64,000 nucleotides of DNA from Diplonema japonicum. Taxonomy: Eukaryota > Euglenozoa > Diplonemea > Diplonemida > Diplonemidae. The stretch is from the NCBI GenBank assembly GCA_964019335.1, contig OZ025727.1:370001-434000 (forward strand), written 5' to 3'. Below the pieces are notes generated by a model. It had not been told where the DNA came from, ran no database searches, and saw only the letters and a program-made list of their open reading frames with translations. A program made the position numbers and the translations under genes. Each line of letters starts with the position of its first letter. Positions within the stretch are counted from its first letter, which is position 1. Positions 47,171-57,103 of the stretch are shown in pieces.

Positions 47171-47876
47171 ACCTTGATATCTGTCTTGATTATGAGCCCT
47201 GTAAGTATCCAAAGGCCTCTATACTACTCGAACGGCTTGCTGCCCACCCCACGATAGCCTTTTAGAGCCGCAGGAGTTAAAAACAACTCAAAGTACAGGA
47301 CAAGCCCCCTGCTGGAGGGCCGCCCTATCAAAAACAAGAGTGGGCATGCAGAGCACTTAAAATGCCTTAGCAGAATTTTAAATTTTTTTTTTTTAGCTGA
47401 ATATTCAGCTCCGGTCCTTTATGGGTTAAAAAAAAACCGATCAAACCGATCATAAATCTTGTTGTTTTTAACTTGGACCTCCCTGACCCGGGAGAATTAC
47501 ATGTCTGAAAACCAGTTTTTTCAAAACTGCATTTAAAGCCTTAAATAAGGCTCTATTTTGGGTTTTAATGGCTGGAATGGGCTCAGATCGTCAAAATAGG
47601 GTTTTTGAAAAAAAGAAATTTGAGCATGATCTTGGTATTTTTTGCCAGAAATATGGGTTTTGGACCGATCAAACCGATCCGAAATTACAAAAAAACCCAT
47701 CATTAACCCGACAGTTATCGAAAATCTAAAATTGCTCGGGTCGGGTTTTAAAACCCGAAGGTGATCGGTTAACCCTGGATACTATGAATTAAGATCAAAA
47801 AGAATACCATCTACAGGGGGGGAAGGGGTGTGAGTGTGCCGCACACCCACGTTGTCAGCAGGGAGGGGGGAAGCTA

Positions 47877-48704
47877 ATGGGATGTGGCCAGACGAAGGTA
47901 GAAAGAGAAGACTCATACCCGTACACCGTACCGCCGGTATGTCTTTTTTTTTTTTTTTCCTTCCAAAAAAAACAATTTGAAGACACCCGAGGCCTGTTCC
48001 CTCCAGCAACGGTTCTCAGATGGAAACGTGATGGCAGAGCCAAGCCCCATCGCATCAAAGCTGCGAAGTGTTAAAAATGGTTTCGTATCAAGAATCGCTG
48101 CTTTAGACCACTCGTATGTTGAAGATGATGACGATTATGTGTGCCCACCGAAGCTGCGGAACAGGCTGCAGCTATGGTCCGACGACCTGCCAAACGAAGG
48201 CTTGTCAACACCTAGGGGCAGCTTACTAGTCGGCGGCGACGACGACGAGATGGTGTATGACGGCTTCACGGGGGATGTGGTATGAAAAAAATAAAAAGAA
48301 AAAAAAAATGAAAGGCCCTTGTTGCAGCGACACCAGATCTAATTATTCCCGGAGCACGGCCCTCACGGTTGGAATGTAAGAAACAATTAAGCACTTACAT
48401 GGATTACCTACGAGCGGCTGTTGAGATGAACACCGACAGGATCATCGATCTTGATGTGGAAGAGGACTCGAAAGACGTGCCACGGGGCGAAGGTTACAAA
48501 GTCGACAATTTGGAGGGAGCGGAGATGGTGAAAGAGGCGAGCAGCAGCAGCCATCTTAGTAAGTCGTCCCTTAACATCAACGTCTCCCCCTCCCATGCCA
48601 CTCGCGTCCTTTTCAAAGAAGATGACCTTGACAACCAGGTCAGCATGAACTCCATAGAAGGCCCTGGTGACAATGCTGCTCCTGTTTATCCCACTGATGA
48701 CTGA
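47877..48704 (+). CDS. N-acylated acidic protein, predicted three exons
   Basis: Exons 47877-47936, 47983-48279 and 48315-48704; introns of 46 nt (GTATGT...TTGAAG) and 35 nt (GTATGA...GAAAG), both in phase 0. Product 248 aa. It starts MGCGQTK, a clear N-myristoylation site with an adjacent palmitoylatable Cys, so a membrane-tethered protein. The body is acidic (EDDDDY, DLDVEED) with Ser-Pro sites and no recognised domain. Exon 2 and exon 3 each lack their own credible ATG, which supports joining them; the second intron is purine-rich and less certain. If it is retained, the protein ends at 48285 (about 120 aa). Confidence 0.5.
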
Positions 48705-49004
48705 AGGGGGGAAGATAAAAAAAAAAAAAAACACGAAAAAAAGAAAAAACCAAAACCTCCGAATTACTTTTCCAAGTATTCTTTTTATGGGGGTTGGTTT
48801 TTTGAGAAAAAAAAAATAAAAAACAAAGAAGAGAAGAAGAATTGTGAATAGGATCAAATTTCTTTTTTCCTCCGTATTCTTCCTCATTTGTTGCTTTCTC
48901 ATTTTTACTTCCCACTCCATGCTAAGCTGATCCTTTTGTTTTCCCCTTTTTTGGCTTGTTTCAATCACCAACACAACAGTCTGTAGACATAGGCACATAT
49001 TAAC

Positions 49005-50279
49005 ATGTTTTCATCATCATCATCATCATCATCATCATCTGTGTGCGCAGAGGGAGCTGCCTTGAATCCCAACGCAAGGCCGTTCTCTGTGAAGACACAA
49101 AAGAAAACCACGAAGAAGGCGAAGGTCGTAGAGGTGGTCATAAGCACACCGTGGTACGCGGGCGGGATCAAGAAGAGCGAGGTCAACCTTGTGGACGAGG
49201 TAGCTGCTTACGGCGCCTTCATGAGGTTGAGCGAGAAGGAGCTGCATCTGCGACAAGCGGTAGTCGGGAAGATCAGGCAGGCAGCGTCCAGCATGGACCC
49301 TGACAGCAGGGTGACAACATACGGAAGCATCACATGTGGAACCGCCACACAGGCATCCTGTGTTGATGTGTGGGTGAAGTTTGCGTCCCTGGAAAAGGAA
49401 GCAATTTCCACCATGCTGGCTGCCGCAGGCTGTTCGCCTGTAAATGACATCCTATGCACGGAGCTCGGTGGGTTTGTGCAGGTGAAGCACAAGACGGGCA
49501 CCCTGAAGTACAACCTGACGCTTGCGCTGGACGACAGCACACCGCTGGCTTCAAACAGCGTGACGCAGGAGTGGGCAGCGTGCCACCCCCAGGCCGTCAC
49601 CGCACACGCTGCCATCCGTGAAGTGCTCGACCAGACGTCCAACTTGGACGTGTGCAGCGGTGGGATCAGCAGCTACGCATTGTTCGCCATGATCGTGGCC
49701 GTGTGCAAAATCTCCAGCCACACCACCCCGCATGCCCTTCTTGTTGAAGTGTGCAGGTGGTACGGCACCGTGTTCGACTTCACAGCACTAGGCGTGTCGA
49801 CGAGCACAGGGTGGTGTGCCAAGCCTGTGGGGTGCCAGGACACCTTGTTCGTGGAAGACCCGCTGGACAAGACCAACAACCTCGCTGCAGGGTGCAGCAG
49901 GCTGTTTGCTATCAAGGTACAGTTTCAGCATTGCTTCAAAACTCTGCAAAGGTGGCAGGTGGCAGATGGCGAGGCGAGCACATACAAAGGTCGCACGCCG
50001 CTGTCTGGGATCATCTCTCACAAGAGGCTGTGGCCCAGAGCAGAGAAGCAGGATGACAGCGAAGCAGGGACCAGTGAGAGCGAGGAGGACATCGACGAAG
50101 GGTCAGAGGTCCTGTCTGTCAGAGCACCCGCAAGTTTCAGGGGGGCTAAGTCGCTTACTCAAATATTCGCAGTCACGTCGTACGACTCCTTGTGCTCCCT
50201 TGACGACTCTGCTGAGCTTGGTGAGATGGAGGACGCACTCCTCTGCGATGTCGAACGTACAGCACTGGCCTTCCACTAG
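49005..50279 (+). CDS. TRF4/PAPD-type nucleotidyltransferase-fold protein lacking catalytic Asp
   Basis: A 424-aa protein. A poly-Ser start (TCA repeat) precedes a non-canonical poly(A) polymerase layout: VVISTPWYAGG, VDEVAAYGAFMRLSEKE (helix before the core), TTYGSITCG...ASCVDVWV (GS box), SGGISSYALFAMIVAVCK and FVEDPLDKTNNLAAGCSR, the last two matching the PAP-associated signatures GGIxSYALxxMVxxFLQ and IEDPLDPxNNVG. In active enzymes the GS box reads SDxD; here it is SCVD, with Cys (49359-49361) for the first metal-binding Asp. The third Asp (in a xDxSxN strand) is also replaced (YNLTLAL). It is probably a catalytically dead RNA-tailing paralogue, perhaps a TRAMP-like scaffold. Confidence 0.8.
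   Translation: MFSSSSSSSSSSVCAEGAALNPNARPFSVKTQKKTTKKAKVVEVVISTPWYAGGIKKSEVNLVDEVAAYGAFMRLSEKELHLRQAVVGKIRQAASSMDPDSRVTTYGSITCGTATQASCVDVWVKFASLEKEAISTMLAAAGCSPVNDILCTELGGFVQVKHKTGTLKYNLTLALDDSTPLASNSVTQEWAACHPQAVTAHAAIREVLDQTSNLDVCSGGISSYALFAMIVAVCKISSHTTPHALLVEVCRWYGTVFDFTALGVSTSTGWCAKPVGCQDTLFVEDPLDKTNNLAAGCSRLFAIKVQFQHCFKTLQRWQVADGEASTYKGRTPLSGIISHKRLWPRAEKQDDSEAGTSESEEDIDEGSEVLSVRAPASFRGAKSLTQIFAVTSYDSLCSLDDSAELGEMEDALLCDVERTALAFH
49012..49040 (+). repeat. TCA trinucleotide repeat encoding poly-Ser
   Basis: About ten tandem TCA units at the very start of the TRF4-like gene, read as serine. Confidence 0.9.
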
Positions 50280-52408
50280 TTTGGATTGAATGCAGTATTC
50301 GATCTCTTTTTTATTCCTTATTTTCTTTTATGATACTGCGAAAAAAGGATGCTCAGGACGTGTTTTTTTAAAAATCCCCCCCCCCCGTTCCTTTGAGCAA
50401 AGCCTGTTTTTCTATTTACTCCTTTATTTACTCCTTTCATTTTTTCTTTCTTTTCTGAAGTGACCCTGCGTCTCAAGTCATATTTCTATTTAAATCCTTC
50501 TTATTAATCTCTCTTGGCACGTGCTGGTCAGGCCGCGTTGCGTTATTTTTTTTCCTCTTTTTTTCTTTTCCTCCCGCTAAGATTTTCTGGCGTTAAGCTC
50601 TTACAATGATAGGTACATTCCTATTTTCAAAGCGCAGTGTGGACTGCAGATTTGTTTTAAGAGAGTTTAAAAAAAGAAAAAAGAGGGAACGGGGATTCAT
50701 CAATGTAATAAAAAGCTTAGGTTCAAAAAAAAAAAGAAAAAAAAAAAAGAAGGGGAGAGTTATGTTTCCCCCCCTCTTTTTTTTTGTCATTTTTTTTTTG
50801 TTCTATTCTTTACACCCCTCCCTCGGGCCCCTTGCCTCCTGGGTCTCAACAGAATAAGGAACTGCCTGCATCTAGGATCCTGTTTGCCTTTATTTTGCTT
50901 GTATGATGTTACCTTGGAGTGAATTTGTAAAAGGGGAAAAACAAAACAAAAAAAAGCAAAAAAGAAAACTTAGCACACTCCGCTCTTTTTTTTTCTTTTT
51001 TTTTCTTTTTTGTGGGCAGCTTCACGCGATCATAGTGAATTTATTTATTCCTTCAGGGGGGGAGGAATTTTTCAAAAAGTTGTTGCTAACAATTTCTTCC
51101 TAAAAATAAAAGAAGGGTATCTCGGTGCCTATTGGTTGCCTCCCATCCCCCCTTTAGAATGCAAAGTTCTTACAAAGCAATTTTGTAGTCTCCTGGAAAC
51201 ATTCCTGTCCTTTTGACAAACAACCCTCTCCTTTCCCCACTAAACAAAAAAGAAAAAGAGAGAACGGGGGGGAACATTTTTATTTGTCCCCCCCCCCTGT
51301 TCCTCTCTGTTAAAAAGAAAAAGAAGAAAAAAAAAAAAAGAAGAAGAAAAAAAAGGAAAAGAAGATTCCCTTTTTTTTTTTAAAAGACGTTGTTAATTGT
51401 TCTTTTTGTTTTTCTTTTTTGCGAGAACGAGTCTTAGGCCTGTTTAAACAAGAGGGACGTTAGGCAACGTGTTTTGCAGGGTTATAAACTCTTAAGTTTT
51501 TTTTTTTTTTCTTTTTTTTTTTTTTTTTGAAAAATAAAATATATCACTCCCCTCTTCCCTTGGTTTTTTTTTTATAGGCCTTCGTCGAGTAGCTTGCACC
51601 AAGCTAATTATTTTTTTTCAAAAAAAAAAAAAAAAAGTACCCTGTCCCATGCTCCCCGATGGTTATGAGTTCCTGCTAGGGTTCTCTTTCCACCAAGAAA
51701 AAAAGAAAATGACAAATTAAAAAAAAAATGGAGCTGTTCCCCTTTTTTTTGATACAGTTGCTCCATTTTCTTTTCTTCGAGGAGGAGGGGAAGAAGAAAA
51801 AAAAAAAGAAACTGACTCAGATTCCAAGAATGTACCCAAACACTTGTTTTTTTTTGTGATTATCAAAAAGTCACAAGCATCTTCGAGGTTAAGAATTAAC
51901 TATCCTGTTCAACATTTATTAGAGAATCTGAGTATTCTTCTTCTTTTTTTTTTTTTTAAACTCACACTCCCCCGGGAATTGATGCGGAGGATATCCAAGT
52001 TTTTAACTTTGGCTCCACCTAGAAAGACCTGCTTGACGAAGAAGGCGTGAGCAAGGTACGGGAGAAGGAAGAAAAAGGAGAGAAGGGAAAAAAAAAGGGG
52101 GGAAGATGATAATATGGTCAGAAATTTATCTCTTTTTCTGCTTTTTTTTTTATACCCCTTTTTTTGTTCTTTTTCTTTTCTTTTCAAAAGAACGAGAAAG
52201 ATAATGTGTTTTCTATTCTAGCCTATTTTCTTTTTTTTTTATATTATTATTTGTGTGTTTACAAATATTTTATCTTTCAAAAAGAAAAAATGATTTTATA
52301 ACTAATATGCAACTTCTGCCTTAGCAAAAGACTTTCGCAGTTTTAAAATATTTTTTGCTTCGTGCGAAAAACTAAGATATATTGTCATAAAAAAGATTTT
52401 CTTTGGAG

Positions 52409-52454
<46 letters not shown>

Positions 52455-53473
52455 CGTGTACACCGGAATGAAACTTCACACGGCACTGGAAGGATGCAAA
52501 AACGCAAACCTTTTTCAAAATGTCCAAGTTTTCTTTTCTTTTGTGTGTACTTTTTTTTTTCTTCTAATTTTACTAGGAAATAAAAAGTATAAGTGTGATG
52601 AACAAGCACGTGGCATGCTAAGGTTCGTACTGGCTGTGGAGGTGTAGGACATGCCAAAGCGACCTATACCTTCTTTTCTCCTTCCTCCACCCCCCCTTTT
52701 TCGAATAGATAATAAATATAAAATACTAAAGTGAAAGACAAGGCCTGGTTTTCTTTCTTTTTTTTTTTTGACCCACCAAAAGGGGAGTTATTATTTCCCT
52801 CCCTGTAAAAACGTTTTCTTTCTTCCCTTTTTTTTCTGCTGTACCTCTTTTAATTATTTCCCGAGAATAACAGCCTGGTATCTTGAGGGGCTAAATTAAA
52901 AAGGCCCACATCGTTTCCTTTTATTTTTTCAGGCGTCCTGCCACATACCGCAGGTACCCTTAAATGTCTCTTTTTTTTTTTTGTCTTCTTTTTTTTTTCT
53001 TCCCACCCCCTCCCCTCATTATCGTTCTTGCGCAATATAGTTGCTAATCTGTTTCCCCTATTTTCTTTTTTCGCTTTCAGGTAAGGGAAACAAAGAAGAG
53101 AAAAAAAAAAAAGAAAAGAGGAGAAATGAGTTTTTTTTTCTTTGATGCAAGATTTCATTACAAGCGAGTGGTCTCTCATATACATGTTTTGCAAATTCTC
53201 TTTTCCCCCGCCCCACCCTTCCCTTTCTTTGGTGGGTTGTTGCTATCACTCCTCCCCATCATAGTGACTCCTTCCTCTCCCAGTTAGAAGAAAGAAGACA
53301 ACGAGAAAAAGAAAAAAAGGATGAAAAAAAAAAAAAAAGGAAGAAAGCAAAAAGAAAGTTGCTGCGCTCCGCTGCCCATTGCTTCCTTTAGATTGCTGTT
53401 TTTGCGCTGCTTTCACTTTTTTTAACACCACACACAGCACGTTCGCATACTTATTTTTTTTTAAATCAAAAAG
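50280..53473. other. 3.2 kb gene-free low-complexity region
   Basis: The longest gap in the window: dense poly-T, poly-A and C/G runs, including 42 consecutive T (52411-52452). ORFs are translations of homopolymers. No transposon ends, tRNA or recognisable RNA seen. A regulatory role or a transcription boundary is possible, but gene direction does not change across it. Confidence 0.6.
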
Positions 53474-55967
53474 ATGGAGGGAAAGACTTTTGGACCATCG
53501 AGTGCCTTCAACAAGGGGGGCTTTGGGCCCGGGCAGCCCCGCAAGGCACAGCCTCAGCTGCCACCGACTGCTGTTGAGACAACACCTGAGCCCCCAATGA
53601 GAAACATGTACGGGACTGCCAACCAGAGCAACAGCAGCAAGCCGAGGACCGGCGGGATTGACTTTGGGGAGCTGAGAACAAGCAAAGACTGCGTGAGCTA
53701 CACCCCGCAGGAGTTCCTGTCTGGTAGGCCGGAGGAGGAGGTGGAGCCGAACGCAGAGTGGGTCGAGACGATCGGGAAGTACCCCGAGCTCCGCATCGAG
53801 GAAGGGAAGCGCACCATGGCCGACATCATCGACGAGGAGTGCAAGCTGTTCAAAGCGTCGCGTAGCAACGATGACAATGCCGGCGACAGGAGCATGTTCG
53901 GGACGCAGGCACCCGACAAAGAGCAGAGCGGCCCCGCCACGCCCCTCATCACCTCTGAGGCCGGTTTCCGTGTCCGTGCCTCCGACGAGCTCGACGACCT
54001 TGAGCAGCTTTCAAAGACCGTCACCGGTATCCTCAACAAGCTAACGCCTGAGAAGTACGACGCGCTGTCCGGCAAGCTTGTCGACAACCCGATCATCACC
54101 TCCAGCGACGAGTACACCCGTCGCGTCATCGAACTCATCTTCGACAGAGCCATCAACCAGCCCTCCTTCTGTGAGATGTACGCAGACCTCTCTCAGCTCA
54201 TCTCGAGGAAAGAGAAGGACAGCGGTAAAGAAAAGCCTGTGTTCAGGCGTCTTCTCGTCGAAGCCGTCCAGAAGGAGTTCGAGGCCAGGAAGGGGAGCTC
54301 TGGTGGTGAGGAACAGGCCAAGAAGAGGAAGCTCGGGAACATCCAGTTTGTGGGTGATCTGTTCAAGAAGGAGATGCTCACAGAGAGGGTGATCCACCAC
54401 ATCATCAACGTTATCCTGAACGGCGAAACCAAGGCCAGTGATTTTATCCCCGACCCTGAGGATGTGGAGGTGCTGTGCCGTCTGCTGGCCACTACCGGAA
54501 AGGAGCTAGAGAGGAAGGCTAGGGCCCCCACCTCCCAGTTCGCGGATAGCTACAACAAATACTTCACGAAGATAGAGAAGCTGACCTTGTCCTCGAGCTA
54601 CCCTGCTCGTATCAAGATCACTCTGCTGAACACCATCGACTTGAAGAAGGAAGGCTGGCCGGTTAAGACCCAGCAGGCGAAGAAGCTCAAGGACCTCGAG
54701 AAGGAGAACGAGGAGAAGGACAGGAAGAAGTATGCCTTTTTACCCCGCAACTACACTACAGGCTCGAGGGCATGCGTCACGCAAACCACACTGGTGACAA
54801 GACCGCCTGGGGTCAGGCGGCTGACATCCACGAAGCACTCAGCTCGAAGATGGACAAGTCTGGGAAGGGGAAGGACAAGAAGAAAAAGAACGATGATGAG
54901 TGGAACGTCGCAGGCAGCAACAAGAAGGGCAACACAAAGACCAAGACACAAGAGAAGGCAAAGAAGGGCACTCAACAGCAGCCCTCCAAGGTGTGCAGTT
55001 TCTCGTACTAATAATAATAACACAGGGCGTCTTTTCTGCGTTGGAGTCCAAAAGCAGCAAGGAGGAGAAGAAGAAGGACAAGAAGAAGAAGGATGAGAAG
55101 AAAGAAAAGAAGGAAAAGAAAGAAAAGAAGGCTGCCGAGGAGGACGAGGACAAGAAGGAGAGGCCTCCCACCCACGTGCCTGACGAGTTCAGGATGATGG
55201 TCTCGAATCGTGCCATGGAGGCAATGCAGGCTTCTGAAGAGGAACGTGAGGGTATCATCACAGGAGACTTCGACGACTTCAAGAACACCGCAGACCACAC
55301 CATCCTTGTTGTGCATGAGGTGCTGAGGTGCATCGCGAGCAACAAGGAAGAGGAGGACAGGAACATGCTCATTGAGTACCTTAGATACGTGTGCAAGATG
55401 GATGAGGAGGATGAGGAGAAGTTCATCAAGAAGAGCGACATGGTGAAGGGTATCGCGTGGTTCCTGTCTACTTCCGCCGTTCTGAGGCTTGTGGAGGACT
55501 TCCCCAGCATCTACAAGAGGACTGTTGAGGCTTTGAAGTCTCTGCTCCCCACCGAAAGCCACATTATCGACATTGCTAAGCTGTTCCAGTACGCCTACAA
55601 GAGCACGAAGCTGTGGTTCGACGAGATGGAGGAAGATGACCGCCCCGTGGACGTCATCGAGGAGCTTTTCGCTGAGCTCACCACTGACGTGTGGCTCCCT
55701 CTGCACACCGACCTCACTTTCGAGAACGAGGACGAGCGTAGCGGTGCCCTTGCGTGGTTCATCACCATCAACCACAAGATGGCGTGGCCCAACATGCTTG
55801 AGACCTACGAAAAAGACGTCCCCGTCTTCCAATACATGATGGAGAACCTCATCAAGTGCGGCACCTTCGACAAGGAATTCCTCAACTCCTTCATCGAGAG
55901 CAACAGCGAGTCCACCAAGGGGAAGCAGCAGAACGCCATTAAGATCTTGCAGCCTCTGCTCGAATAG
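53474..55967 (+). CDS. Translation initiation factor eIF4G, three exons
   Basis: Exons 53474-54729, 54762-54990, 55026-55967; introns of 32 nt (GTATGC...CTACAG, phase 2) and 35 nt (GTGTGC...TACTAAT...ACACAG, phase 0) restore one 808-aa frame. MIF4G domain at about residues 170-400: NKLTPEKYDAL, IFDRAINQPSF, VQKEFEAR, LGNIQFVGDLFKKEMLTER, ending SARI-like SSSYPARIKITLLNTIDLK. Exon 2 reads WGQAADIHEAL then a Lys-rich linker. Exon 3 holds a helical, MA3-like region. SYTPQEFLSG near residue 76 resembles an eIF4E-binding YxxxxL motif but with one substitution. The protein should scaffold eIF4A, eIF4E and the 40S subunit. Confidence 0.88.
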
Positions 55968-56066
55968 TAAAAAGAAGGTTCCTTATCACTCTCCCTCTCT
56001 TTCGTTTATATTCTATCCTAATTTTTTACGTTTATGTGCTGCTTTGCAACACAGAAAACCTACACA

Positions 56067-56993
56067 ATGGACATGCGGGCACGGTTGCAGGAAATGAGGA
56101 ACAGACCTCCGTTGAAACCACCACCTTTCAATACCACTTCTCCAGTAAGGAAGCCTTCACATTTGGAATTTCCACTAGATTTTCCGAAAACGAAGGAAAG
56201 GGATTACAGGGCACGATTTGCGACATGGCGCGATAGGAATACTGGTGCCAAAAGCAGTGAGTTGCAGGCGATTCTGGCTTCCGACGCTCGCGATGTCATC
56301 CTCGGTTTCAGGGACAGCCTTGCATCGCAAACGGTGACCGAACCCCTTCTCAGGAACTGGATAAAAAACGCAAAGTTCTTTAAAAAAGAGCACGAAAAAG
56401 GGTTCGAATACCTTGCGCAGCACGAATACCTACAACTAGCCGTGCAGTGGGCGTATCCCATACGAATGTATCCAGACGTACCAGAGGGCTTTAAGATAAC
56501 ATATGTGCAGCCTCACGAGCAGCACGACTTCAGGCTCATCGGGAAATCCAAAGATGCACACAACAGCAACGTGTCCTTAAAGCTGGAACGCATACCGCAG
56601 CACACGAAAAAGCCTTTGCCGTCGGATACCAAGCTATTTGTATGCTACCGTCTAGAGAGGGACAGGTCCAAGCGCACCGGTACCATGCATCCCTTCGACA
56701 TCATTCCCAGGGACACATGGCCTTCCGTGTTCAGCTACCTAGACGTGTTCTCTCATCTGTGCCTGGCACTCACATCTAAAGATATGTACCACGATGCCAT
56801 TGCTTGCGTAAGCCTGCAGGAGAAGCAGGTTTACACCACCTACTGGGAAGGTGTGACTCCATTCAAGGAACAGGACAGGCAAGCACACCTTTTGGTGACA
56901 ACCCCATGCAACAAGAAGACCTGGATCTGTACTTATTGCAAAAGCACGAATCAGTGGGTGCGCAGCACCTGCGGTACTTGCAACAAACACTAG
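56067..56993 (+). CDS. F-box-like protein with C-terminal RanBP2 zinc finger
   Basis: A 308-aa protein. ATG 56067 is the first methionine of the longer open frame. The N-terminal half is basic and helical and not recognised (FRDSLASQTVTEPLLRNWIKN). Residues about 213-250, PFDIIPRDTWPSVFSYLDVFSHLCLALTSKDMYHDA in pattern, resemble an F-box (Pro, Trp/Ile, SYLD, L..AL.SK). The last 24 residues form a RanBP2 zinc finger (WICTYCKSTNQWV..CGTC). This is the second protein in the window ending in such a finger. Possible substrate adaptor for an SCF-type ligase; the F-box call is tentative and the finger is firm. Confidence 0.7.
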   Translation: MDMRARLQEMRNRPPLKPPPFNTTSPVRKPSHLEFPLDFPKTKERDYRARFATWRDRNTGAKSSELQAILASDARDVILGFRDSLASQTVTEPLLRNWIKNAKFFKKEHEKGFEYLAQHEYLQLAVQWAYPIRMYPDVPEGFKITYVQPHEQHDFRLIGKSKDAHNSNVSLKLERIPQHTKKPLPSDTKLFVCYRLERDRSKRTGTMHPFDIIPRDTWPSVFSYLDVFSHLCLALTSKDMYHDAIACVSLQEKQVYTTYWEGVTPFKEQDRQAHLLVTTPCNKKTWICTYCKSTNQWVRSTCGTCNKH

Positions 56994-57103
56994 CCATACT
57001 AGCCCTTAGGACAGAGGAGCCGTTAGGTTCTACATGTCTTTTTCTTATATTCTTTCTTTTTTAGTTCTTGTATCGTCCTCTTTAAACACAGAAACAAAAT
57101 AAG

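Larger units (their letters stand above)
45932..47425 (-). mobile_element. piggyBac element nested in the hAT-like element
   Basis: A 1494-bp insertion with perfect 14-bp terminal inverted repeats, CCCATAAAGGACCG and CGGTCCTTTATGGG, directly flanked by TTAA on both sides (45928-45931, 47426-47429), the exact target and end type of piggyBac. The matching uninterrupted site exists in copy 1 at about 32460-32490, confirming the insertion. It carries a broken transposase on the minus strand. Confidence 0.92.
45120..47786 (-). mobile_element. hAT-like DNA transposon, copy 2, inverted, interrupted by piggyBac
   Basis: A 2667-bp element with the same ends as copy 1 (CATAGCATCCAGGGTTAACC at left, its near-reverse complement ending ...TACTATG at right) and a perfect 6-bp direct repeat AATTAA (45114-45119 and 47787-47792). 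Internal order is reversed relative to copy 1: one 190-bp unit, a hAT transposase C-terminal fragment, then two 170-bp AT-rich units. The region 45932-47425 is a separate piggyBac insertion; without it the element is about 1.17 kb. Copies 1 and 2 keep different internal parts, so both are deletion derivatives of a longer parent. Right end lies 90 bp upstream of the 47877 gene. Confidence 0.85.

Noticed and set aside
48376-48391. A 16-nt intron (GTAAG...TTAAG) joining an ATG at 48308 to the acidic frame
   Set aside because: It is in phase, but 16 nt is far shorter than the other introns; the 35-nt alternative to the upstream exon explains more.
55008-55832. 274-codon minus-strand ORF
   Set aside because: Shadow of eIF4G exon 3; the Leu-rich part is antisense to Lys/Glu codons.
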